From IMG/VR virus record IMGVR_UViG_3300036787_000035, positions 1 through 47,971 of that record: DNA of 47,971 bases. One strand, 5' to 3'. This DNA comes from a virus. A program made the translations under genes and the position numbers. Under the pieces are notes generated by a model. That model was not told the DNA's origin. It was given only the letters and a program-made list of their open reading frames with translations, and ran no database searches. The first letter of the stretch is position 1. Each line of letters starts with the position of its first letter. This document shows positions 36,988 to 44,832 of this stretch, piece after piece.

Positions 36988-37520
36988 TTGATCACCCTAT
37001 ATCCCGTGCTGTTGAGCATATGGCCTGTCCAATCGAGCGGCTTTGCCTGAGTCCCGCTCGCCAATGTAGCGGTGCCGTCCGCAACCGCTCGCTGTGCAGC
37101 CAATACGTCCTTGAGTGTAATTTTTTCAGGGCTATTTCCAAACTTAGCGCGGAGAGCAAGAGTGGTATCCGATAATGGGGCAACGTCCGCACTTCTAATG
37201 CTGTCGATCAAAGCTCCCTGAATATCCTCGCCCATCATGACCATTATTTTTGGCCCGTCCCCATCGGTAGCCTTTACCAAAGCTGCCATCTTTGCAGGCC
37301 ACGAGGGGGACTCTTTTGCGATCATCGGTCGAAAAAACGGACGTGGAGGTGCGGGAAAGTTCCCCCCGTGCCCGAACTCATTCCAGAAGGCGACGGATGC
37401 GACGGGCGTACCGTCCGAATAAATTGCCCCCTCAAGGAATCCAACCTCAAGGGATGCGCTCATTTTCACGGCGATGGCCTTGATCTTCCTCTCTACGTTT
37501 TGGGATATTGGGAGTTGCAT
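36984..37520 (-). CDS. Neck protein, HK97 gp10-like (178 aa)
   Basis: VGFLEGAIYSDGTPVASVAF then WNEFGHGGNFPAPPRPFFRP is the hallmark of gp10-like neck proteins (W-x-E-F-G...P-x-R-P-F-x-R). The C-terminal half has RAKFGNSPEKITLKDVLAAQ. It joins connector to tail terminator. Adjacent to the DUF4054-like gene upstream without gap. Confidence 0.82.
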   Translation of the reverse strand: MQLPISQNVERKIKAIAVKMSASLEVGFLEGAIYSDGTPVASVAFWNEFGHGGNFPAPPRPFFRPMIAKESPSWPAKMAALVKATDGDGPKIMVMMGEDIQGALIDSIRSADVAPLSDTTLALRAKFGNSPEKITLKDVLAAQRAVADGTATLASGTQAKPLDWTGHMLNSTGYRVIK

Positions 37521-37949
37521 CTAATACCCCCAGCGCCGCCCCTGGTTGGGATCGGTTGGGCGGGAACGATAACGCATACCCCGTAGGCTCGCCGTAGCTT
37601 GCCAGAAGGCCGCGCCGTATTGGGTTTGTTGGAACCATGCGCCCGTGCCCGGCGTGGGCGGTACGCCCTCAAAGCTCGCGGATACGGTCCCCTCTGCCGC
37701 CTGGCTTACTCTCCCCACTGGCTGAGCCTGTCCGTCTGCGCTGAGATCGCCTGAGAGAGAAGAGATGTGCGCCACAAGCATGTTGAGCAGCATCCCGCGT
37801 CTCCCCAAGTCCTGAATGGGGCTGCAGTCCGTGTTGGATAGATACAAGCCCGCTTCCACGAACAATGCCGCAAGCCTGGTTGGACTCACGGCATTGAACT
37901 GCGGATATCGAGCTTGGAAGTTCGCCAAGTTGAAGACTGCAACGGCCAT
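37521..37949 (-). CDS. DUF4054-like head-tail connector (142 aa)
   Basis: FNLANFQARYPQFNAVSPTR then LAALFVEAGLYLSNTDCSPI and GMLLNMLVAHISSLSGDLSA match DUF4054, with the typical tail ending AFWQATASLRGMRYRSRP. It binds beneath the portal. Gene order (capsid, connector, gp10) is usual. Confidence 0.85.
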   Translation of the reverse strand: MAVAVFNLANFQARYPQFNAVSPTRLAALFVEAGLYLSNTDCSPIQDLGRRGMLLNMLVAHISSLSGDLSADGQAQPVGRVSQAAEGTVSASFEGVPPTPGTGAWFQQTQYGAAFWQATASLRGMRYRSRPTDPNQGRRWGY

Positions 37950-37951
37950 CG

Positions 37952-38185
37952 TTACCCTTCGGTTACGGCGGTGAAGTCAACGTAAAATTGTGCGCCGATT
38001 GGTAGCTGCTCAACCGCCGCCGGGTTGGTGATGGTCATCTCAATACTTCCGCTCGGTGTTGCCGCCGAATAGCTATTGTCTTCGGGGCTATTGCTGTATA
38101 CCGCTCTCAACTTCACATTGACGTAAGTGCTTGTCGCACTCAGGTTCGTGACGGAACTTACCATAAACTTCCCGCGGACGCTCAT
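37952..38185 (-). CDS. Hypothetical structural protein (77 aa)
   Basis: A beta-rich short protein: VSSVTNLSATSTYVNVKLRA then SGSIEMTITNPAAVEQLPIG and QFYVDFTAV. The pattern suggests a small capsid-associated or connector protein, from context only. ATG is preceded by the stop of the 33-residue gene two bases away. Confidence 0.65.
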   Translation of the reverse strand: MSVRGKFMVSSVTNLSATSTYVNVKLRAVYSNSPEDNSYSAATPSGSIEMTITNPAAVEQLPIGAQFYVDFTAVTEG

Positions 38186-38187
38186 TG

Positions 38188-38289
38188 TTATTTTCTCCCG
38201 TCGTAATAATCCAAGTTAGGTTTAGCCTTGATTCGCACTCCTCCGACTTGCGGGGGAAGAGTCCGTTTCGTAGGCCGCTTCTCGCTCAT
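38188..38289 (-). CDS. Very small basic protein (33 aa)
   Basis: The ATG lies two bases after the upstream stop and the TAA two bases before the next ATG. The product is basic and proline-containing (MSEKRPTKRTLPPQVGGVRI). No family recognised. Its exact fit between two genes and clean codon use argue that it is real; it may bind capsid or DNA. Confidence 0.6.
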   Translation of the reverse strand: MSEKRPTKRTLPPQVGGVRIKAKPNLDYYDGRK

Positions 38290-38291
38290 TG

Positions 38292-38630
38292 TTACTTTGC
38301 GTCGGCTTTCTTTACGCCGCTCGCCCTGGGATCTTTGCCGTCTGTCGCCATCGGCTCGAAGCCTGTTTTTTCCTTGCGGAGTTCTTTCGCCTTCGAGATT
38401 GCTTCCGTCTCGTTGCGAGCCTCAAAGATCGCGCCAGTCTTGAGCGGCGTAAAATCCTTGTACTTTGCTTTCCACGCTTCCCAGAAATCGGCATCGACTT
38501 CGGTTGATACGTGGGTTGAGCCGATGATCTTCGAGCTATGCAAGCCCGCGAGAGTCACGCTCTCTCCGCTGATCGGGTGAGTCAAAACCAACCCGTTTGG
38601 AAGCCTGCAGCCAATAACAATCTTTGCCAT
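38292..38630 (-). CDS. Head-associated hypothetical protein (112 aa)
   Basis: The ATG at 38630 (MAKIVIGCRLPNGL) is chosen because GAAGGGAA precedes it; a longer extension is not needed. It begins with a short beta strand, has WEAWKAKYKDFTPLKTGAIF in the middle and ends in a lysine-rich tail (ASGVKKADAK). Such proteins follow the major capsid gene in related phages; function unknown. Confidence 0.65.
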   Translation of the reverse strand: MAKIVIGCRLPNGLVLTHPISGESVTLAGLHSSKIIGSTHVSTEVDADFWEAWKAKYKDFTPLKTGAIFEARNETEAISKAKELRKEKTGFEPMATDGKDPRASGVKKADAK

Positions 38631-38654
38631 AAAATTCCCTTCGTTATGTAATTT

Positions 38655-38682
38655 GAGGGCTGAGGATATTCCCCCAGCCCTC
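38655..38682. other. Stem-loop between capsid gene and next gene
   Basis: GAGGGCTG (38655-38662) and CAGCCCTC (38675-38682) pair exactly around 12 bases. On the transcribed (minus) strand no T-run follows, so a partial attenuator or mRNA-stabilising hairpin behind the highly expressed capsid gene is more likely than a full terminator. Confidence 0.6.
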
Positions 38683-38713
38683 TTATTACTGTACACCGTC
38701 AACAGTTACCGAG

Positions 38714-39745
38714 CTATACGCCGAGCATCGCCGCGATAAACATTGGGCGATAAACAATGCTTCCGAAAGTTCCCTGCGATTTCTTCTGCTTGAAGGCGCT
38801 CATCTCGATAACAATCGGGTGAGCCCGCAGTTTCTCGGTGAAAGCGACTTCAACGGTACGCTGCCCTTCAACTTCGTCAACGATGAGTTGCACAAGGTTG
38901 CCCGCCGCTGTCGAGTATTCCGGAGCCGTCATGATTCGCAGGTTGGGGAAGTTATCCTTGATCGTCGTCTTGACGTTGACGTTGAACTGAGTGACTTTAC
39001 CGAGGTTGACGATCGCGCCAGAAGACAGCGCGAGCGTCATCTTTGCATCCATCTCAACCAGAGATGTATTTCCGGTCTGCGCCTGCAACTGAGTGAAGAG
39101 CGCGAGGATATCGGCGTAGATCCCGAGAGCATCCTTGTTCGCCCAGGTAATGTTTCCGCCCTCGTTGGTGGGGGCGATGGGGGCGTAAAGGTTGGGATCG
39201 TTGAGCAAGCCGTAATTCTGCAGGCCGGCCACGCCGTAGAAGTACGTCTTGTTCTGGAATTTGTTGAGGGTGAGAACGCTCGCGATGTTGACGCGATTCG
39301 CCCAGTCGATTTTCGCAAGAGCCGCCTTCGCGAGTTCCTTCTCGCCCCACTGAGTAATCACCTGGTAGTGATAGCTCTGACGCTGGGGAAAGTTGGTATT
39401 CGCGCCGGCCACGCCGTTATTGCTGTAATCGCCGTAGCTCGAAGTCTCGCCGGTTGATTCCACAACGGGGAACATCGCTGTATCCGTTGTCCAATCGCCC
39501 TTTTTGACTTCCTCTCCGACGATCTCCGCGGCCTTCATCGGCGCAACCAGGATCTCAATCAACTTGGGATCGATGTACGTCGAAAGAAACGCGGGGATAC
39601 CGGCGTTGCTGGTTGTGATTAGTGCCGGCTGAGCGTCCATTGCGACACGGATGCTGTGAGCCACGTTCGGCAGTTGCAACATGGCTTCCGTGCCCATGAA
39701 GTGAATGCCGGCGTCCATTGCGAGCGCTACGAGTATTGGGTCCAT
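38714..39745 (-). CDS. Major capsid protein (DUF2184-like)
   Basis: Start at the ATG of MDPILVALAMDAGI, eight bases past the cement gene's stop. 343 residues with LITTSNAGIPAFLSTYIDPK, LIEILVAPMKAAEIVGEEVK, KGDWTTDTAMFPVVESTGET and the end FAAM-like GSIVYRPMFIAAMLGV, matching DUF2184 capsid proteins of the HK97 fold. It forms the head shell. The hairpin at 38655 follows. Confidence 0.9.
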   Translation of the reverse strand: MDPILVALAMDAGIHFMGTEAMLQLPNVAHSIRVAMDAQPALITTSNAGIPAFLSTYIDPKLIEILVAPMKAAEIVGEEVKKGDWTTDTAMFPVVESTGETSSYGDYSNNGVAGANTNFPQRQSYHYQVITQWGEKELAKAALAKIDWANRVNIASVLTLNKFQNKTYFYGVAGLQNYGLLNDPNLYAPIAPTNEGGNITWANKDALGIYADILALFTQLQAQTGNTSLVEMDAKMTLALSSGAIVNLGKVTQFNVNVKTTIKDNFPNLRIMTAPEYSTAAGNLVQLIVDEVEGQRTVEVAFTEKLRAHPIVIEMSAFKQKKSQGTFGSIVYRPMFIAAMLGV

Positions 39746-39752
39746 GACTGGC

Positions 39753-40658
39753 TTAGTTCCCCCACGTTGAGATTTTGACAAGCTCGCCGACGTTGACAGC
39801 GGACTTGGCTACGAACTTCGTGAGGACGCCGCCGGCAACCGTGAGCGCCGTAGAAGCCGCGTAAGCAGTTGCCGGGATGTTGAGCGTATACACGCCCACG
39901 CCGCCCGCCGCGCCGCTAACCTGCGATGCGATGGTTGCGCCTGCAGGTACGTCGGTCCCGGTAATGCCGTCGCCAACTGCGAGCACGCCGGTTGCAACTG
40001 CGGAGACGTTGAGCACGTTGCCGAAGCTGGTTACGGTTACGCCCGCTGCCGTTGTCGCAACGCTGGTGGTATACGTTCCCGCGCCGCCGGTTGGACCGCT
40101 CACCTGGGCGAGAATTGCGGTCCCGGCAGGTACGCCAGTACCCAAGATCACGTCTCCGATGGAGATCAGCCCGGTTACTGCAGTGACCGCCAGGCTGGTA
40201 CCCGTGCCCGTCGCCGTGAACGTTGCGCCGATTGCGCCGGTTGCAGTCGAGCCGGCGGGAGCCGCGCCCATGTAAACGGAGCCGTCTGCGTAGCTCGCGT
40301 AAACCGAGCCGCGGAGAGTGGAAGCCTGCCCGTTCGCCTTCGCGAAGAAACTGCCGGCGTTATGGAGAGTGACGGGGAAGCCAGCCAGGATCAGGTTGGA
40401 CGCTTCCCCCAAGTATGCAGTAATCAGCGCTGCACCTTCCTGGCGGTGAACGAAACCATCCGGCGCGGCCGCGCCTTCTCCGTAATTCGTGACTGTCTTA
40501 CCGTCTGCCGAAACCCAGGCAAAGCGGCCGACTGTCACTCCAAGGGGACCGGCCACAAGGCCGCCTTCCCCAGCGGGTACAGTTGCGCGAGGATTCGCGT
40601 CGGCGAAATCTCCCTCAACTGCGAGCGGGTTGTAAAGATTGACGGACTTCTGAAACAT
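39753..40658 (-). CDS. Capsid cement/decoration protein with duplicated module
   Basis: The N-terminal 100 residues (LYNPLAVEGDFADANPRATV; GGLVAGPLGVTVGRFAWVSA; ALITAYLGEASNLILAGFPV) match the structural cement family encoded before DUF2184 capsids. Residues 150-270 are two tandem copies of a 55-60 residue beta module (ISIGDVILGTGVPAGTAILA and LAVGDGITGTDVPAGATIAS). Such modules stand out from the capsid surface. It stabilises the head and may display the extra domains. Confidence 0.82.
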   Translation of the reverse strand: MFQKSVNLYNPLAVEGDFADANPRATVPAGEGGLVAGPLGVTVGRFAWVSADGKTVTNYGEGAAAPDGFVHRQEGAALITAYLGEASNLILAGFPVTLHNAGSFFAKANGQASTLRGSVYASYADGSVYMGAAPAGSTATGAIGATFTATGTGTSLAVTAVTGLISIGDVILGTGVPAGTAILAQVSGPTGGAGTYTTSVATTAAGVTVTSFGNVLNVSAVATGVLAVGDGITGTDVPAGATIASQVSGAAGGVGVYTLNIPATAYAASTALTVAGGVLTKFVAKSAVNVGELVKISTWGN

Positions 40659-40717
40659 TTTTGGTCCTCCGGTTTACTGCTTTGCTTCGGTTACAAAAAG
40701 GCGCGGCGTTCTGCGGT

Positions 40718-41944
40718 TTATCCCTGACGGAAACGGCTCGCGTTCGGGAACCTGGCGGCAGCGCCGGCGGAGTCCTGAGCGATAGCGACGGGGGCGGAAG
40801 AGCGCGACTGGGCCAGAGTGAAGAGCGACTTGAGAGCCGGCACGCCAGTAACGCCGGCGCGGTCAACCTTCAAATGATCCAGAGCAAAGCCGTAAATCTC
40901 TTCGGCTGAGTCCTGGGCGATCACATCGCCGACAACCGGCCGAACGGCAATGCGGGCTTCGTTCGCGGCGCGGAGATCCTTGCGGAAGCTGTCCATTGCG
41001 CCTTCGAGTTTCTTCTCTGCCTTCTCTTCGGCGTCCTCAGCGATCTTCTTTTTCTTCTCTTCCTCTTCGTCGGCGGCATCCTGGGCGACTTTCTTACATT
41101 CCTTACAGTCGCAATCCTTCGGATGTTCGTCGGCGTCTTCGGCAACTTCCTTTTTCTCTTCGTCCAATGCCAGCAACGAATCGAAAACGGCGGTGATCGC
41201 CGCGGGCTTGAGATCGGCGTCCATCGCGATCAGCTTCGCGCTTACGTCGGCCTTGTTGAAGGTTTTCTTGACGGCCTGCCCTACCAAAGTGGGGAGCGCG
41301 GAATCGAGCGCCAACTTTGCGGACATACCTCCGAGAGTCGCGATAAGGGCAGTGCCCAGTTTGGTAGGTTTCGGCATTATTTTGATCTCCTGATCTGCAG
41401 CTATTACGTCACTTCCCGCACGGCCATCCTCAACGATTGCAAGATGATCGGCTTGAATATCGGTCATAATTCCGTCGTACCGCTGTCCCTCAAAGATGCC
41501 GGCAGTCATCACGGCAACGTAGCGATACGCGCAACTCCATTCGTGCAGAGTCTTCGTCTCGATACCGGCGATAGCCGTCTCATCCCAGAGACATACATCG
41601 GCGTCGAGATAGGGGGACTCAAAACTGATATCCGATCCCGTTGTCCCTACCGTGATCATCTTCGGGGGATCGGTATTGAGAATCGGCTTATGCTTGATCA
41701 GAATTTGAATACGCTCGAAGGTGGGAGCGGCTTTCGCAAGCTCTTCGGGCGAACGGAGCATATAATAAATCCTCTGAGGATCAAGCCCCAGAGCCGCGCT
41801 ATTCGGGATCTCCATACCGAAATAGGGGTTTACCGTCGCCTTCGTAATGTGAGTTTTGCTGATATGCAGCCGGCCGTTTGCGTCATACGAACGCGCCGAA
41901 GCGTCAAGCGCTACGGAAACGGCGGGATTGAGATCCTGAGGCAT
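40718..41944 (-). CDS. DUF2213 family prohead protease/scaffold
   Basis: The first 200 residues match DUF2213: SARSYDANGRLHISKTHITK, TVNPYFGMEIPNSAALGLDP, QIKHKP-like ILIKHKPILNTDPPKMITVG, and EWSCAYRYVAVMTAGIFEGQ. The rest is a scaffold-like, highly charged helix (about 255-330, EEEKKKKIAEDAEEKAEK) with a Cys cluster (DCDCKECKK). The joint protease-scaffold gene precedes cement and capsid as in related phages. Start at ATG 41944 preferred over one at 41965. Confidence 0.85.
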   Translation of the reverse strand: MPQDLNPAVSVALDASARSYDANGRLHISKTHITKATVNPYFGMEIPNSAALGLDPQRIYYMLRSPEELAKAAPTFERIQILIKHKPILNTDPPKMITVGTTGSDISFESPYLDADVCLWDETAIAGIETKTLHEWSCAYRYVAVMTAGIFEGQRYDGIMTDIQADHLAIVEDGRAGSDVIAADQEIKIMPKPTKLGTALIATLGGMSAKLALDSALPTLVGQAVKKTFNKADVSAKLIAMDADLKPAAITAVFDSLLALDEEKKEVAEDADEHPKDCDCKECKKVAQDAADEEEEKKKKIAEDAEEKAEKKLEGAMDSFRKDLRAANEARIAVRPVVGDVIAQDSAEEIYGFALDHLKVDRAGVTGVPALKSLFTLAQSRSSAPVAIAQDSAGAAARFPNASRFRQG

Positions 41945-42016
41945 ATTACGGAAAGCATTGCACAATTATTTTCAAGTTGCAAATGTTATTTTTATCGTAT
42001 ATTATTGACGGCTTTG

Positions 42017-42814
42017 TTACTTAGCGGATCTGGCAGCGAAAGCGGGGATCACTGAGCGGCCGGTACAACGGCAGTTGATCAACTCTCCAGGGAAGATCCA
42101 CTTCTTTTCGTCGCTATCCCACATTCCCTGAGCTACCTTGTACGTCTTGCCATTCATGGCAACGTGAGTAGGGCGCGGCGTCTTGCCGGCGTGCGAGTGC
42201 ATCCATACGGATTCCACGATCCCTAACTCAGTCTGGCGCGCCTGGGTAACTACTGCGTTGGCTTTGTTGCTCTGATCAAGCGAGATGAGTACGGCGCGGT
42301 TAGCGGCTCTCGGGTAAAGCCGCTTGAGGGCAGTCACCATCTGCTGTAAGTCGCGGCCGGCGGTATAGGACCGCATCGCGATTCCCTCAACTTGCTGCAA
42401 ATACTGTTGAGGGATCGAACGGATCAAGCCGATATTCTCAGCGAGCGAAGCCTCATACGCTTCCCGCATCACGGGAGTCATCTCAAATTTGACCGTCCAA
42501 CCGGCATCTTTTAGAGCCTGGCGCATCGCGGAATCTGTAGCCTTGAATTGCCCTTTGAGGTAGGCTTCGGCGATCTTCGGCGCGGCATCCTCGAAGCGCT
42601 TGATCCAACGCTTCCCCAGATCGTCGAAGCTGTATTCCCAGTCGGGGCTCGCGTCCTGGGCGAGTAGCGGGGGAGCCTGGCGGTACGTCGCAGAGATCCA
42701 ATGCAGAATGCTCGCGTCCATCTCATCTATCAAAGCCATCATGCGGCGATGGTAGAGAGCGGCGATGCCGCGGTTGGCGTGTACCGCACGCACAACTGTG
42801 GGTTTAGTATCCAT
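42017..42814 (-). CDS. MuF/SPP1 gp7-like head morphogenesis protein
   Basis: 265 residues. The C-terminal third has HSHAGKTPRPTHVAMNGKTY then GMWDSDEKKWIFPGELINCR and CTG, the phage Mu F-type minor head protein signature with its metal-binding-like Cys/His. The N-terminal part is helical. It accompanies the portal in early head assembly. It overlaps the fibre-like gene by 11 bases. Confidence 0.88.
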   Translation of the reverse strand: MDTKPTVVRAVHANRGIAALYHRRMMALIDEMDASILHWISATYRQAPPLLAQDASPDWEYSFDDLGKRWIKRFEDAAPKIAEAYLKGQFKATDSAMRQALKDAGWTVKFEMTPVMREAYEASLAENIGLIRSIPQQYLQQVEGIAMRSYTAGRDLQQMVTALKRLYPRAANRAVLISLDQSNKANAVVTQARQTELGIVESVWMHSHAGKTPRPTHVAMNGKTYKVAQGMWDSDEKKWIFPGELINCRCTGRSVIPAFAARSAK

Positions 42815-43334
42815 CGGCTATCCAGCCAACGGGAACGGCGTTTAGTGAAGAGCAACCAGATCCGCTAATGTTGATGGAGCACCGTATTACTACGGTAGCG
42901 CCGCTAGTCGTTCCGCTCTTCGTGTAAGTAACGTATGCGTCGTCTGTGCTGTCAGGTTGACTCTGTCCAGAAACCAACAGACTTTGCACGACAGTTGTAA
43001 ATGCCGTGGGGAAAGTGATCGTACCGCTCGAAAGCGTTCCGCCTGATGACGCCGTGGTGATCGTTCCCCAGGCGTGTATTGTACCGTCTGAGTATCGGAT
43101 ATAGCAGCCGTTAGCGTTGCAAGTGCGAACAGGAGCCGCCGCGCCGCATGACGCCTGGTAAGTGCCCACGGTCCCGTTACCGCATAGTGTGTAGTTATTC
43201 GGGGCAGCGCCGGCCACTGTGTAGCCCGTAAGCGCGTCAACGATCAAACCTTTTACGTTGACCGCGGCAAAAGCAACCGTGACGCAAACTAGCAGCATGA
43301 GCCCCAACAAAACCTTCTTATTCATCGTCTTCAT
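42804..43334 (-). CDS. Secreted gp53-like fibre domain protein (176 aa)
   Basis: The N-terminus is a clear signal peptide (basic MKTMNKK, hydrophobic VLLGLMLLVCVTVAFA, AxA cut site). The mature part includes LTGYTVAGAAPNNYTLCGNG, then CYIRYSDGTIHAWGTITTAS with four spaced cysteines, and the C-terminal pattern of gp53-like tail fibre tips (D-G-x-I-x-x-W-G; TFPTAFTTVVQSLLVSGQ). It stands between portal and MuF genes, overlapping both, an odd place for a fibre. GAGGGG lies ten bases before the ATG at 43334. Secretion implies a role at the cell envelope or disulfide-bonded folding outside the cytoplasm. Confidence 0.75.
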   Translation of the reverse strand: MKTMNKKVLLGLMLLVCVTVAFAAVNVKGLIVDALTGYTVAGAAPNNYTLCGNGTVGTYQASCGAAAPVRTCNANGCYIRYSDGTIHAWGTITTASSGGTLSSGTITFPTAFTTVVQSLLVSGQSQPDSTDDAYVTYTKSGTTSGATVVIRCSINISGSGCSSLNAVPVGWIADGY

Positions 43335-44826
43335 TGTCTGTATTCCCCTCATTTGGAGTTGCAATTTCAAGGCTCATATCTAGCCCCTGGTACCCGCTAT
43401 CCGGATCTCGCGCCAGGCGTTCGCGCTCTTCCTCCGGAGAGATCACGCCGCGGTCAATGTAAGTTCCGGCCGTGGTGCTGTCGGCCGTCCGGATCTCCGC
43501 GAGTTCTTTCTTTGTCATCTGCCGCAACGGGACAAACGCAAAAGTAATATCGGGATCAATCTCGCCATACATCGAAAGTTGTAGAACCTTGAGCACTGTT
43601 TCTATCGGCTCGCGATCATAGGCTTCTTGCAGAGCGGCGTTCCAATCCTCAAATGTGCTGATCTCGCCCTCACTCGAAGCGTTTAGCCCGCTCGGAGAGA
43701 TGCCAGTAAGGATGATCGCCGGGGTACGGCTAACGGAACACATCTGCTCTTGAGCTTGCGCTTGAAGCTCATGCAGGCCGCCCAGGGGCGTGTTTACTTG
43801 CACTAGCTCTTCGCTGTCCTTATCGAGCAGCATGAGCCCTTTGTTGCTTCGGCCGGCCGTAAATAAATCGGCGCGTTCAAAGAGATCGGTACCATCGGCG
43901 TCCGGTCCATCTCCGCCCTGTAATACTTGCCCCATGCTGGTTTTGAGAGCAGTGATTGAGAAGTTATTGATCAGATCTGAGACGCTCTGGCGCGTGCGAA
44001 GCCAATTGTCAACATAGGGCTCTGCAAGTTGGCTCAAGCTCATGCCGCTGAAATTGAAGGCGGGCTTGAGTATGTCCGGAAGTTCCCGCGTGATCATCGT
44101 CATCATCCGGCTCGCATGAACTTCCTTCCCGAGCATCCACCACTTAGAAGGCTTGTAGAAATCCGCGGCCGTTGGATCAAGAGCGTTGTAAGCGCTGGGC
44201 GTTGTCCAAATGGGCTCAACATTCGTAACGCTGTCGAAACTGCCCTTTTTGATTGTCTTATTGCTGAGGATGAGCGGAAGGGAGTCATCAGCGCCCTTGA
44301 TCTTGATAAAGATCTGCCCGCGGCCGTAAAGACAATCCTGCTCTGCCGCTCGCCGAATAACCTTTTGCAGTTTGATATCTTTGAGCGCTTGAGTAAGTTC
44401 GGTGATCCTCGTCTTCGTCTCATCGCCGGCGGTATCCGTGCTATTGAGCACGATCCATTCCCGCGTGCGTTCTGTCGCCAGGGTGGACGCAAACGCCCGA
44501 TATTCGGCGCGAGTCGCGAGCATAGCGAGATAGGGGTATCCCGGGAAGCCGGCGGAATCACCATAAGCGTAGCCGGCCGCGCCTGGTACCCCATTCATCG
44601 CGGAGAAATTCGCATCCATCGCGATCCCAGATTTCGCAGTGGCGGGCACAACTCCGGGCATCAGATCGGGAGCCTTGACGGGATAGCAATAGCTCTTGCG
44701 GCCGCCCGTCTCTTTCGCCTTCGCGAGAGCCCGCGCTAAGCCCTCCCCACGTTCGGGGGCGGGTGTCACTGAGAACGGCGCGGGTGTCTTACGGAAGCGA
44801 TCCCACAAATTACGGAGCCAGGTCAT
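43318..44826 (-). CDS. Portal protein (DUF1073 family)
   Basis: 502 residues. KLQKVIRRAAEQDCLYGRGQ, NVEPIWTTPSAYNALDPTAA, SRMMTMITRELPDILKPAFN and GLHELQAQAQEQMCSVSRTP match DUF1073 portals. It forms the ring for DNA passage and head-tail joining. DUF1073 members are sometimes named after the anti-CBASS protein Acb1 in databases; here full length and position show a portal. Confidence 0.9.
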   Translation of the reverse strand: MTWLRNLWDRFRKTPAPFSVTPAPERGEGLARALAKAKETGGRKSYCYPVKAPDLMPGVVPATAKSGIAMDANFSAMNGVPGAAGYAYGDSAGFPGYPYLAMLATRAEYRAFASTLATERTREWIVLNSTDTAGDETKTRITELTQALKDIKLQKVIRRAAEQDCLYGRGQIFIKIKGADDSLPLILSNKTIKKGSFDSVTNVEPIWTTPSAYNALDPTAADFYKPSKWWMLGKEVHASRMMTMITRELPDILKPAFNFSGMSLSQLAEPYVDNWLRTRQSVSDLINNFSITALKTSMGQVLQGGDGPDADGTDLFERADLFTAGRSNKGLMLLDKDSEELVQVNTPLGGLHELQAQAQEQMCSVSRTPAIILTGISPSGLNASSEGEISTFEDWNAALQEAYDREPIETVLKVLQLSMYGEIDPDITFAFVPLRQMTKKELAEIRTADSTTAGTYIDRGVISPEEERERLARDPDSGYQGLDMSLEIATPNEGNTDNEDDE

Positions 44827-44832
44827 AGATTA

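Noticed and set aside
38687-38704. Minus-strand promoter behind the capsid gene (TTGACG ... TAATAA)
   Set aside because: Spacing between the boxes is only eight bases.
41123-42055. 310-codon plus-strand frame opposite the protease/scaffold gene
   Set aside because: Antisense shadow of a well-supported DUF2213 gene.
43318-44826. Anti-CBASS (Acb1) defence protein
   Set aside because: DUF1073 is sometimes labelled so, but length, motifs and place between terminase and MuF genes show a portal.
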